Part shown: piece after piece, positions 25,718 through 38,600 of the stretch
Layout of the letters: each line of letters starts with the position of its first letter
How positions within the stretch are numbered: the stretch's first letter is position 1
Source: Capitella teleta
Taxonomy: Eukaryota; Annelida; Polychaeta; Capitellidae
Length of the DNA stretch: 64,000 nucleotides
Direction: 5' to 3'
Assembly (NCBI GenBank): GCA_000328365.1
Contig: KB295062.1
Location: forward strand, 135,316-199,315
Translations under genes and position numbers: made by a program
The notes under the pieces: model-generated
Told to the model about the DNA's origin: nothing
What the model saw: the letters and a program-made list of their open reading frames with translations, nothing else
Database searches by the model: none

Positions 25718-25841
25718 TAGACAGCGATAGGGTCAACGGGTGCGTTTTTCACCCAAAATTCGCTGTTTGGCTTTGCTGTCTGCGCTTTGCTTTCTGTGAC
25801 GTCACACGCTTTGCTGTCCTCAAGGGGGAAGAGGAGCTTAG

Positions 25842-26116
25842 GGTTTAGGGTTTAGGGTTAGGTTAGGGTTAAAGGAAGGAGAGGGGGGTAGTGAAAGTCG
25901 GCGGGAGTGACCGCAACTGACCACTGCTTCTAACTCGAAGCATTTGGGCGAATTTTAACACACGACACAACTTTGAGATGGGCATATTTATGACATATGC
26001 GAATAATGCATGAGGGCCTGACTGACCACTGACTGACTGACCACCGCACATCCTCCGAACTGACGGAGCTACAACCTCCAGATGCAGGGGTTAGGGTTTA
26101 GGATTAGGGTTAGGAT
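25842..26116 (+). repeat. Interstitial telomere-like repeats
   Basis: Two clusters of TTAGGG/TTTAGGG-like units lie at about 25842-25872 and 26088-26115, separated by about 215 bp of non-repeat sequence. TTAGGG is the usual animal telomere unit. Confidence 0.7.
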
Positions 26117-26175
26117 ATCCTCCCATCAAACCAACGCCAACACGAGCATGTACTTTTTTTATTCTAATTTTATTA

Positions 26176-26176
26176 T

Positions 26177-26218
<42 letters not shown>

Positions 26219-26910
26219 TCCTTTATTCACACCCAAGTGCCACTGTCTGCCGCATCGTGCACACCAAGGTCCAGTCCGTCACCAACACATCTTCCGGCGG
26301 AATCTCGCTCGAAGGCTAGCCTCCTCTTGACGTTGGCGGTCGACTTCATCGGTGGAAGTGGTCCATGCCGGTCGGAGACGTCGTCGTCCCTCTTCGACTT
26401 TGACTTCGCCCTTCCTTTTATGGCACGCATCCTCTTCCTCTCTGAAGAAGGCGGTACCGTGTCATGAGGGGCAACGGCCGCGTCGTCGTCGTCACCATCT
26501 CCTATCCATGCAAACGTCACTTTGTCCGAGTCGATGCTGACGTCGTACAGGCTCCACCCGCGCTTCAATTCTCACCACTCTTCTCTCTCTTCAACTCTGC
26601 GCCAGAATACGCACTGCAGATATGTATGCAGCAAACATTTGATGATCATTGAAGCCGTTGTGTCCTCTAATTTGCAAATATAAATTTTCAATGTGGTTTT
26701 GATTCAATTTGCTGAAGCATTTTCTAAAGCATAAGTACTTTACAATGTTTTGTACATGTATATCATCTTGAGATTGTTGGTGAATCACAGGTGGCAGTGG
26801 TGTAAAGGCTGATTCAGCTGGACTTCCCTCCAAGCCTGGCTCTTCTTGAAGTTTGGCCAAGTCTTCAGGTACTGCAACACGTACGCCTCCGCTTGACCTG
26901 ATTGACAATC
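26176..26910 (-). pseudogene. P-element/THAP9-type transposase remnant with genomic poly(A) tail
   Basis: The minus-strand frame 26908-26591 contains NQNHIENLYLQIRGHNGFND, similar to the C-terminal NQDHxENLFxxIRxxGGxND motif of P-element/THAP9 transposases. Below it, 26568-26227 encodes an unrecognised acidic/basic frame. The minus strand then reads AATAAA (26227-26222), 10 bp of spacer and a pure A-run of about 31 bp. That arrangement is what a reverse-transcribed, polyadenylated transcript leaves. No THAP finger or complete catalytic region is present, so I treat it as a remnant or retrocopy. Confidence 0.45.
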
Positions 26911-27339
26911 CACCTCAAACATCTGGAAATATGAGACCATAATTAATAAGCCTAATATTAATTCACATGGAAGAAAAAAATTTAATAACCGTATAACTCA
27001 AGATATTAATGATTTTATCAACATGTTCCAACCCGAGGCGTGGCGGCGACGAAGTCAAGTGTTGATCCGTAACCACAGCAACCAATTTGGCACGGTTACT
27101 CTGCGGAATTCCCGGGGTTATGACGTCATTTGCAGCGCTACTAGCGGCAAATATATGAACCGAACCGATTTGGCGGGATACTTAGAACGACTGAATAATT
27201 ATACGCTGTTCGTGTCTCTTATATACCATGTAAATCATATCAAGTAATCATTATTTTGTGCTGGATTGAACAATCAGGGTGTATATTTCGTGAATTTGGC
27301 GTTATCTTGGGCATTATGGTTGATCTTTAACAACGCACC

Positions 27340-27443
27340 CAGAGAACAGCATAACGCACTACGTTGCGTTATGATTATGCTGAGTTGTCACGTGACCAAA
27401 ACAGGAGCGCATGTGACAAGTCATCACCCACAACAAGCTGAGC
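27340..27443 (+). promoter_or_regulatory. Putative promoter of the P2X gene
   Basis: Just upstream of the ATG at 27444 are the inverted repeat CATAACGCA..TGCGTTATG (27349-27372) and a CACGTG E-box within GTCACGTGACC near 27389. No TATA box was seen. Confidence 0.35.
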
Positions 27444-30400
27444 ATGGCGGATGCAGGCCAAGTGGTGAAAGGAGGATTTTTGAGGGCGATCGGCGTCTTC
27501 TTCGAATATGACACGCCGAAAATTGTGCACATTAGGAGCAAGAAAGTCGGCGTCATCAACAGACTCATTCAAATTGTTATTTTGACCTACATTATCGGGT
27601 AATTGTCTTAGTTTCTCTACTGGACTATTACTCATTTACTGTATTAAATAATTAATTAAGCTTAGCACAGATTCTCGGGCGAGGTCTGTATACCTGTATA
27701 CCCATTGGGCTCGCTGTAGTATGTCAGCTAAATTAAGCTATAGTTATTAATAATTATCTGATTACGTATATAATAGTTATAATCACTATATAATTAGTCT
27801 CGTTCCAAGACTCCTATTGCTATAAGGGTCATCATCCTCACAGATTATCATGGCTACAGAATGCAGCTGGTATATAATATACCGTAGGTCTAGCACAGAT
27901 TCTCGGGCGAGGTCTGTATACCTTGGGCTCGCTGTAGTATGTCAGCTACCGTAGGTCTGATTAGGCTTACAGAGCGATAAATATATTTCTATATCGGTTT
28001 CCGAAGTTTCGGTTTCTGTGCTACATGTAATGTATATAAATTATTCAATTTGGTCATTAGTTTTAAATACTAGAGTAACTAGACTTTATATATTTGGTAT
28101 TTATTTACCTAATTGATTGCTTTAATCAATTAGTAGAGCTCTATATTGCAATGCATGCATGTAAACACGGCATGTCATTCTGGTACAAATTTATACTTGA
28201 GTGATCTGTCACAATCCAATGTCAATCAGTTATTGTCTTAGTCTAGAACTATCACCAAATTTGTTTCTCTCATAATTATATATTCTTAAAATATATATTA
28301 AAGAAAAATATATATAAATATATATTTGTTTTTGTTGTTTCCTGGTAGTTTATCAATTACAAGTACATGTACATATATGATATGTACAAATAAGTCTATT
28401 TATTTATTTATCTATATAATTAATTAAGTAATTAAGTAATTAATCAATTAATTATAAATTCATAATCATGATTGATTTTTTTTTAATAACAGAATTGCCC
28501 TCGATACAATGGCAAGATTGTTTAAAGAATGAAGGGAATAAAGTAAAATAGATTAAAGCGCTCACACTGAAAAGGAAAACAAATTATGAAAAATGTAAAT
28601 TTTGGGTTTCCATCTATGTGAATAGTGAGCTCCATGCAATTACCAAATACAGTATAATACGTTCTAGTTATTGTGTAGAACCCTGTATTATATATGCTGC
28701 ATTGCAGCATATATAATCAAATGCCTAATTAGTAATTACTAACACAAATGCACAAACTTCTTTTCAGATATGCCATTGTTTATCAGAAAGGTTACCAGGA
28801 CTTTGAAAACGTCGAGAGTGCAGCCACGATTAAAGTGAAGGGAGTCTTGTACCCAGACTCAAAAAAACTGAATGTTTCAATTCCTGGAGTCACGGATCGC
28901 ATCTGGGATGCGGCCGATTATGTCGTTCCCCCTCAGGTCAGAAATCACCGTGCTGCATGAAACGTTGCTTTCTTCTTTTGCCTCTTGAATTCTTATATTT
29001 TATCTTGAAGTTAATATCTCTTATGTTTTTATGAGACTTTTCCCCCTGTGACTATTTATCCATTTGTCATCGTACCAAGATTTTACATAATTTCTACTGC
29101 ATGTTCATTTTTTATTAAGATATTGTGCAGACCATTTTTCTGCTAAATTTTCAATTTATAATTTTTTTTCTGATTCGTCCATTAAATTACATGGATGGAC
29201 AGCAAAGCCTTGAGCAAATAGCTTGGGTCTCAGAAAAGGTCATTCAAAAGTTCAGTCAATGACAGTCATGCTATGAATGTTTTTACAAATCAGTCAATGA
29301 ATCATTGTGACTGATCTCATCATTTGCTGTTTGCAGGAGAATGACGCTTTCTTCGTGACAACAAACGTGGTGTTCACGCGGCAGGAGCAAGGATCTTGTT
29401 CTGAAGTGCGTTGTGAATTGTTTGCGGGTCAAATATTTCTCTCTTTTATTCTTGTGATTCTCAGGACCCTACCATGCCAGACGTGATTTGCAACTCCACC
29501 AAGGATTGCCCCGCGGGTGAATCAGTTGTCAACGGCAACGGTGTGTGTCTTCTTTTATTCGTGTGTGCCTGATTAAAATGGTCGTGCACTTTACAGGCGT
29601 CAGAACTGGACAATGCACAAACTTCAATGAAACTCTTAAAACTTGTGAGATATACGCCTGGTGTCCGGTGGAGAACGACACTCTTCCTCTGTGAGACCTC
29701 AATTAAAAGTGTATTTCACTAAAATCTACTCGCGTTCACCCGCAGGAAGGACAAAGCTCTCTTGGAAGACTCAAAAAAATTCACTGTCCTCATTAAAAAC
29801 AACATTGAGTTTCCTAAATTCAAAGTTCAAAGGTCAGTATGTCTATAATGTTTTTAGTACGATAATTAACTCTGGATTTTTAGGCGAAATATTCTAGATG
29901 ACCAAGATCCAGAATATCTCCAGAGCTGTCGTTACAACAGCAAGAGCGAAACTGACCGCCTGTGTCCAATCTTTGAATTGGGGGTGATTGTGTCCGAAGC
30001 TGGTCAACACTACAGCAAAGTTGCGGTCAAGGTGCGTCACAGATTGCGATCCAATGAAGCACCAATATTTTATGTATTTTCAGGGTGGAGTGTTCGCCAT
30101 CAACATAAACTGGAAATGTGACCTTGACCACAGTATTGACCGGTGTCTGCCACAATATACATTTTCGCGACTTGACCGGGAGGAAGCGAAAATAGCCAAA
30201 GGGTGGAATTTCAGGTGTTGCTTTTTCTCATTGATTATCTATCTACAACCTGCTCTCCACATCTCATGAATATTAATGAGATTTGATCGCGCTGGCTGGT
30301 GCTAACTAATCTGAATATTATTTTGTTTGGTATTCAGCTCTGTATTTATATTAATTAATTTTGCATAATTTCTGTGCTGATGCAATTTGTTACGCCATCT

Positions 30401-32507
30401 AGCTAATTACTCTGATGGATTTAATCACAGCTTTTTTCTTGACGTTTCCTAAGACTTTTTACAGCTATTCAGTTTTTTGCAAGTTTTCAGTAAGAATTTA
30501 ATATTGCAAATGCATTTTCCATCTGTTCATCACTGCTAATCAAAGCACCTTAGTTTCCATAGCAACGGTCAGATTATCAGGAAGCTATATAGGCCAATGG
30601 CTCAGCTGGATTATTAGCCCGCATCACTTTTTAGCTCACACCCCTGAGCCACTTGGCCTCACAAATGCTCTGATCTCACCAGATACGCCAACTATTACGA
30701 GGAGGCCGGCAACTCCACGCGTGACCTCATCAAGGCGTACGGATTGCGTTTCGTCATCAAAGTAACGGGCGAAGCGGGCAAGTTCAGCGTGGTTCCCCTT
30801 CTGCTCAACCTGGGAAGCGGTCTGGGTCTTCTAGCGATTGTGAGTAATTCACCTCGGATTTCTGCCTTCACTCCAAATCCAAACACAGGCCACCGTTCTG
30901 TGCGATCTCGTTGTTTTATACATCCTGAAAAAAGGACCGTTTTACCAGGACAAGAAGTATTTGAATGTTGTTGATGAGGACGCCTTCCATGTGAGTTGAA
31001 TTTGAAGTTGATTAACTGTTAACTCTACGGAAATAGTGTAAATTATGTTGAATATTAATTGTATATCTCGTGTCAGTGAGACATTTAATTATATAATTTT
31101 TTTATTATTATTTTCTCTCAGTTTTTTGCTTCCCAAGGGGAGACTGAGGTATTATTAAAATCGCTTGTATCCTCGGTGAAATTAAGAGCTTTATGGCAGC
31201 AGCGTTCCTCGACCTTTCTGTACGCCTCAATCTGCTGCTCCGAATGAAACTAAATTAAATTAATTCTTAATTGTGTCTGGTACCCTCTTCATACTCCACC
31301 CATTACTGAGTAGCTATGTACATTTGCTCTTCCTCCTTGTATATCCTTGTATATCCTTGTGTATCATAACCATGATGGATTGCAGGGTTTTGTGGAGGTT
31401 TTAGATTCTGATGTTGAAGATAATCGCAGTGAACAGGTGAGACAAGTGTTAATGTAGCTTGTACAGAGTGTATGTACACTGATTTACACAACTCTGTTTG
31501 CGTAACGTATAGCAACTTTCTTTCCATTTATATTTCACTACAAATAATCCATCGCTTGCTCAAAGCGTAGAAGTTCTGTAGAAGAACGTTGAAGAGTCCT
31601 GACTGCCGTGTTTATGTTCGCTTGTTTATCTTTCTTAGATGTGTTTGTGCTTTGTGAACATGCTGTTGCTTTGATAAGTAGTGTTAACTGTCTCACCTGA
31701 CACTCATCCCTTCACTGCTTTCACCTGGTAATGCATCCGCTTTCTTCATCACTTCTCATTGTCTGACACTGTCCTAATCAGCTGATCAATATGACTTCTT
31801 ACGGTTGTTATTGATTTCTTCATTAATATAATCAGATATAATTGTGAATACATGTAATGTAGTTATAGTTCCCTGTTATTCAATAATTTTATCATATCAA
31901 AATTAAAATGGGAAGTCTTCTTTTCTTTTTTTTTAACTACATTTACCTGTATTGGTTTCAACTTGATCTCTTAAAATAATTAAGCAATTTAAGTCACTTT
32001 GGAATAAGTTTGAATCAAAACATAATTATCACCTTCAATCAAAATACAGTTCACGTGAATTCCGCACTTTTGTGATATCCTATTTTTCCCTTGAACCTTT
32101 CGGCAGTCGGGAATCTTGAATTCTGGTTCTCAAGGGCATCAAAGGTCATACGATGCCACTTCTCAGGTATTTTGCTCTCTTCTCAGCATGATGACTCTGC
32201 TCTCTTGGAAGATCTCTTGCCTCCAAATTCATCTTTTCTGCGGGTCTTTCCGCCTCCCTTGTCCAATGAAGAGGTTTGGGACATACAGTAAAACCTCGAT
32301 GTGTCGAAGTTCGTGGAGTTAGCTCAAATACTTCGACTTAGGGATACTTCGACGGAGGGATTGAGGCCGTTATGATTTCAAAACGTGTTCTGACGTTATG
32401 ATTGACGATATGCGTTATGTGCTTATATAAAGTATGACTGGCTATGATTTTATGATTGAAATTTTTAATTAACAAATATAAATAAAAAGGTAATGTCAAA
32501 AGTGGAA

Positions 32508-32538
<31 letters not shown>

Positions 32539-33588
32539 TTTCATACAAAAACATCTACAGGAAAAAAGAACGGATAAAGAAAAACAAAACGATAAAGGTT
32601 ATCTAAGTCTTTGAAAAAAAAAAAGATTCAAGTTCTCAAGTGTCTTCACATCGAGCTTGCATTTTGTAGCCATTGCGATGCTTGTGACCTAATGATGCTG
32701 AAGACTGGTGGTCGCTAAGTTTATTTTTTTTCTTGTGCAGCACAAACACTCTAAACAAACATCTTTGATATTATTGTTGCCTGCTTTGATATTAAAGCTG
32801 TCATAATAGTCTTTTGTCAGCAAACTGCTGCCGACTGCTTTGTAGGGGCAGGGATGCTTTGATGCTTTGTAAACAGCTGTTTCTAACTTTTTTTGAAGTA
32901 TATAACCAAACTGAGAAATATCCTTATAGAATTTTTTAGACTTCGAGCTATTGATCAAAAACATGTCTCGAGGACACAGAAAACACTTAAACACAGGGAT
33001 AGATTCGAGAATGAGACGTTCGAGGGCAGGATGTTAATGCTAATAGCAAAGTATAGGAGAATCGTTGGAACTTTGAAAAAACTTTGACACAGGGAGACAT
33101 TTGAGGGACGGACGTTCGACACATGGAGGTTTTACTGTAGTCATTTGGGCTTATTGCACGTGTGCATTCGCTTTAAATGGCGGCTCTTGACCTTCTGATT
33201 ATGAAATCAGAGCGCAGTCTTCTAATATTATGAAAAATTTCTTTGATTTATGTCAGTGATGAATGATTTTAATCAACATAAATGAAACTCTTAATTTCTT
33301 TCCAACATATTCTTTGGGTTTTTAGTTTTCATTTCTGCAAATCAATTCTATCAAATTTTCACTTAAATCATCAAATTCCTTGTTTTAATCATAATTATTA
33401 CAAATGAATGACATAATATTCTGGTAGCTAAGATATTTTCTTCCATTTAATCTTTGACATTAATTCTCTCCTGTCAGGGCCTATTAAAAAAATTTTGCTA
33501 TTCATTTCAGTCGACACCTCAAACAGACGAAGATTCCTCCGTGAAGAACAGACGTCCTGGGCAATACGCTCGCCTGGACGCAGATTAA
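27444..33588 (+). CDS. P2X: P2X purinoceptor (ATP-gated cation channel)
   Basis: P2X proteins form trimeric plasma-membrane channels opened by extracellular ATP. The coding exons are 27444-27598, 28768-28936, 29337-29405, 29465-29540, 29597-29690, 29746-29832, 29884-30031, 30084-30214, 30683-30839, 30889-30990, 31386-31436, 32187-32273 and 33511-33588. All phases agree and give about 467 aa. Visible hallmarks are the N-terminal TPK site before TM1, the ATP-binding lysines in IKVKGV, all ten conserved ectodomain cysteines, and the NFR and LIKAYG motifs. TM2 follows ([13 protein letters not shown]), then a Y-x3-K trafficking motif (YQDKK). An extra candidate exon, 32107-32166, is separated from the 32187 exon by only 20 nt. 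The C-terminal tail is serine/proline-rich. A pogo-like MITE lies 12 bp after the 32273 donor. Confidence 0.93.
27664..27949. repeat. Direct repeat inside P2X intron 1
   Basis: A segment of about 60 bp (GCACAGATTCTCGGGCGAGG through GTATGTCAGCTA) occurs at about 27664-27729 and again at about 27892-27949. The first copy has an internal 8-bp duplication. Confidence 0.85.
32286..33137. mobile_element. pogo/Tigger-like non-autonomous DNA transposon B
   Basis: Ends CAGTAAAACCTCGATGTGTC and the inverted GACACATGGAGGTTTTACTG are flanked by TA on both sides (32284-32285, 33138-33139). It lies within the last P2X intron. No transposase recognised inside. Confidence 0.85.
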
Positions 33589-35691
33589 GCTGCTAATCCC
33601 TCCTTAATGCCTTAATTGCTGCTGATGCCTCCTTAGGAGGGATTAACAAGGCATTAATCCTTAATTCCTTGTTGAAATCATCCTCATTCACATTCCTCTA
33701 ATTGATCATTCATGAACGGTGCAATCATTGCTCAGAATTCAGTCATATTTGATTCTTGATTGGTGAATGAGTTGTTTTATTGTCTGTGTTACTTAATTGA
33801 GTACTTGATTATTTTACAATTTCTTAGTGCAAAAATTGTATAGCTTATTTCAAAGTGTCGTAAATTTTTCTGATTTCTATGTGGAAGCATTTTCTGTGTT
33901 TTCTTTCTGTTGTTATTGTTTATGTAAACTTGGGTTTCTTATGCTTGATATTGGGTGGGTCTCTTTCACAAAATGGTGTCTTATTTTTAATTGCGAATTT
34001 ATGAAATGCAAGATATATATTTCATAAGTCAAAATGCTTCTTGTGTTATATTTACATTTGCTTCAAAATGGTCCACCAAATTTAACGTTATTGTGTACAT
34101 CTCTACATACAACAATGAATAGTTAACTTTTTTCTTTCAACAGTATTTCCAGGTTATTTTGTGAATTATTCAACAATACTCTCCTTCAGGATAAGCGCCG
34201 TAGCCATAGGTTAAGAGTATTATGAGAAAAAATGAAGAAGAAAAGACAGACCAGTCTACAATTTTCATTATTAGCTGTTAACATGGGATCATATGATCGT
34301 TATCAAATATATCCATTCGATACACGCATATAATTAGTTAACACCAAAAAGCAGCATAAATGAAATAAATTGGAATTATAATTCAACAACTGCATTCACA
34401 GCATTGGGTCAGTAAAGGAGCATTAAAAAGATGAAAAGAAAAATGAGGTATTGTAACAAAATTCTAACTTATTCTGGTTATGGAAAATAATGATGATATA
34501 GGGAGATCATGAATTGCAGGGTTTCTGTTTTGGTGATAAAAAAAAGTTAAGTGTTCTTTTATAAATTAACTTAACTAAAATAATATACATTTCACCATTA
34601 ATAAATAATTATATGACAATGTATAAATATATTAAAATTTTAAAGCATAATTTCAACCAAGAAATGATTAAAATTTGATTATTTTATTGTTGTCCAAGGT
34701 TAAAATGGGTTCAGAAAAATAATTGCTAAATATCATTTCATGGAAACGGTCTGTGCATAGAATAAATTGTTCTATTTATATCACAGTGTACACAATCATA
34801 CACATAAAATGAGAATAAAAAGAAAAGAAAAAATATTTAAATAACAGGATAATGTTGAATTTACACATCGGACGGAATGAATTTATTTGGCACTCAATAT
34901 CAAGACAAAGAGAGAAAATGAAAAAATGACTCACCAAAATGAGCACACACAATTCACATCACAGAAACTTTTAATAATAATAATAATAATAAAAATGATA
35001 TAAAAATAACAATAAGCTGACATGAAAAAAGCTCACCTGCCGTTGATACTACATGTATCATCAATATTGATTAAAAATTATGATACTCGTAACAATTACT
35101 AAGCCTGTATTTAGGATATTCCTGATCCAAATATACTTTTAAGATTTCAACATTTTCAAAGGAATCATCTTTTTCTGAACATAATTTTGAACAAGGCACT
35201 TTGGAGAAAATGACAAAATTAAGGGGAAATTCGTTTACAAATTCTCTCACATCCAATGGGACCAACAGGCGAGAAAATGGTGTTGATAATAATGATAAAC
35301 TCGTGTAAGAAAATAACCGCAGCTAATTAAGGAATTAATAAGTAATTTTAACAAAGAGATGACAGTTGATATACACATGCTACTCAAATATTGAGCGTTT
35401 TTTTTTTTTAGACTTAATACTCATGGAGGCAAAAACACAAATTAACATAGCAGGCATCGATATGTGGGAATGAAAATAAAAAGCAAATTTCTTATTTTAC
35501 AGCTGAATATATGCCAAGCATAGCACCTTACAAAAGAGAGGCCGAGAAACAACAGCATATTTTGCATTCCAAAATTGAAACAAAAGTATTGACTACGTAT
35601 GGGCGTAAAAATTCCTGCCTTGTTAGTATCACAGATGAATTAGGAAATCCAATACCGAATGAGCATGTCCGAGCAGAGAGGCGGAGTTATA
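33589..35691. other. Convergent intergenic region
   Basis: It lies between the 3' ends of the P2X gene (+) and the ankyrin gene (-). AT-rich, presumably holding both 3' UTRs. No exon or repeat family was recognised. Confidence 0.5.
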
Positions 35692-38600
35692 TCAGAAGCG
35701 TCGGGGGCTGGCTGTAGGAGGCAGCTGACCGTTGGGCAGTTGACCTTTGGGCAGTTGACCTTGAGATCCCCATGGCGGTTGATTCTTTTGTTTCTTTGCG
35801 AGAGGCGAAGGCGGCTGAATACGCTGAGACGAAGAGGCCGATGACGAACGACCGGCAGGAACTGATCCGTTCTGAAACGGGAAGCAATACGGAAGTGCTC
35901 CATCATTCTCCGCTCACCCACCTGTGGCATGTTTCTGCTCTGAACTGGGCCATTGGCGACTGGACCTGGGAATCTCTGCTTCTCGTTGCGGCCCAATGAA
36001 CTTGACCTTTGCCCTCCAGATGGCGACCTCGGGGGCCTAGAGTCATCAAAAGTTCGAGGAGTCTTGGGAGAAGGAGGAGGTTTGTGGCTGGGGTGTTTAG
36101 CCCCGCGAGGAGAAGGCAGGGAAGAGTGAGGGGTAGGGACCGAGGGAGAGGGTGCACGGCAGGAGGGTCGAAGATCAAAGCTGTGAGGAGCGAGAGGGAA
36201 GAGCACGATGTACTTCCACAACACAAAGCCACCGATCAAAAGGGCAAGCGCATTAGAAATAACACAGATTGAAACTAAAACAGAGAAAGCAATTAGACAC
36301 CAACATTTTACACCCATCACAAGATAAATTAACATAAATAATCCGATTTTAATTGGGTAGCGTATCACTATGAAGGATCATTAGTCGCGTTGGACTCACC
36401 TTTCCTCCACATCAACTTGGTTCTGGCGTTTCTTCGGAGGGCTCACTTGGAACGGAGAAGGCTCCCTCTGCTGGGCAGAGGGCGGTGGGTGAACTAGGGG
36501 AGGCGGCTGCACAGGGGAAGCGTAGCCCCGCGTGGGCAGGGGAGGAGCCCCCTGCAGCTGGCCCAAATGCTCACTCGGGAAACGCTCCTTCTTCTTCTTC
36601 TTCTTCTTCTTCCGCTGCTCCCCAGGGTTCAAAGGGGTCAGGTGGGCGGGGGGGAGGGCACGTGCCGAATCAGGGCGACCTGAGGTGCAGTGATTTAAAA
36701 CCTCATTAGTTGTTGAAATATAGATAAATGAATAATTACAAAGCAATGAAATAATAATATGAAAAGTCAGCAATATAGAGATGGTGCTGGCGGTGATGGA
36801 ATCTATCAAAGTTGACACGCATCTAGAGTGATTGTCTAGGATTACTTCTTTTACCAATGGCTTTCATAGGTGCAATATTTCCAATCGCTGGCAAGTTAAG
36901 AGAGGCGGGATTGGTGGCCATATTCGCAGAAATCGGTTTAAAATGCTTGTCTTGGTCAGAGCTCACTTTGCTCTTATTCTCCTGCATGTCTCTCGAAAGA
37001 GGTCGCAATAAATCTTTATTCTTTGGCGATATAAACGGACGGAAAGCGCTCCTTGATTCAGATGCGTCATCTGCCCAACTGACATGCTTTGAATCTGAGT
37101 GCACGCAAATCAAGAGATGAATCGGGTGAAAATGAATGCAAACTGATGAGGAATTGAAAAGGATGAAGGCCGACCTGCACTGCGAGAGGTTTGGCCCCTG
37201 GGGGTGGGCATAGGGGCTGCCGTACCCTCCTCATCTGTGGATGCCTCCTCAACGTAGTCCGCCGGTTGATACGATTCCTAAACAGAAAATTGATTGAACG
37301 GCCTAATTAATTCGACCTAATACCTGGGAGTAGTGTTGAGGGGGTTCAGGGGCAAAGTAATGTTGCTGCGGCTGCTGCTGCGGCTGCTGCTGCTGCTGCG
37401 GCTGCTGTTGAGGCCATTGTGGTTTGTTTGAGGAGGAGTGAGGGGATGAGGGTTCGTAGCTCCCTTTTCCCTGTGAGTGCATCATGTGACAGGGGTTGAT
37501 GGATCGATCTGCCTCTCACCTGGGGGCGTGGGGGGTGTTGGGGGGCGCCAGGGGGCGCTGGTGCCTGGGGCCTCCTGGGCGTGGCTCCCTGCGTGTGGTC
37601 GCCATCCTCGTCGTCCGCTTCCTCTGCAAAATCCGAGACGTCCATTGCGTCAATGCTGACACTCTCTTGTTCCTCTCCGTGACCTTCTTCAGCGTCAATG
37701 TATTGACCTAAAAAAGAGAAGGATCAGCCAACTTTAAGACGCCTCTTTTCACAGACTGCTGGATCGCAATTCCGGTTCCTCTTGAGGCGGTTCTGGTCGC
37801 GGTCGTGTGCGACTGGTCACCTGTCCGCTGGACGGTCTTGATTCAGGGCGAGGTGCCTCTTGGTAGCTGTCGACTGACATCACGGACATTCGGTCACGAG
37901 CAGGAGACTACAGGACTCAGAGGTTAAAAAGAGAGAAATGAATTAAATGCACTAACGTTCTCTTCTGATCTCATCCGCTTGGAATTGGATCCTGCGCTTG
38001 ATTCCCGCTCATGCCGCTCAAACAGCATCTCCTCCTCACGCATCTCGATCGGCGTGCTAGGAGATCGCTTTGCTGTTTGTGTGCGAGGGGTTTGGGGGGC
38101 GTACAGCTGCTGCGGCTGGTGCTGCGGCTGTGGAGGGTTGCTGGTGGCCATGTTGCGGCCTCGAGGGGTCCTTGCTGTGCGCGGGGTGCGTGGAGTGGAG
38201 GGCGTTTGAGGGGGGTGGGGGGGTGGGGCTGGCTGGTTGGAGTGCTCGTGCAAAGCTTCACTGTCGCCATTGATCTGAATAACGATTCAATAGACGAGCG
38301 ACTCTCATATGAAGCAGAAGTTACTTGTAGCTGGTTGATTCCTAAGCTGTCCGGATCTAAGATATGTGCTCCATTTTCCAGTCGACCTGCGACTCCTCTG
38401 TCGCCGGCGCTGTCCTCTGCCCCACTTGATGTTGTGATGCCTTCCTGTCGTCGTGCCTGCTGCCGAATGTACGAAGCGATGATGAGCATGCAGTAGTGCA
38501 ACTGACGCGCTCTTGCATAATCCCACGCGGTAGCACCAAAGTTGTCCACTAATCGTATTTGAGCTGCATATGAAGCGTCAGATGAGGATGACCTTTGACC

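Noticed and set aside
35640-36368. Transmembrane-like frame (IAFSVLVSICVISNALALL) as part of the ankyrin protein
   Set aside because: The phase from the preceding exon fits the acceptor at 36181 instead, which leaves the hydrophobic stretch in the intron.
36823-36854. Read-through of the KHVSW exon to a stop at 36823
   Set aside because: A donor at 36854 joins in phase to the proline/lysine-rich exon at 36679, giving a longer consistent gene. It could still be an alternative end.
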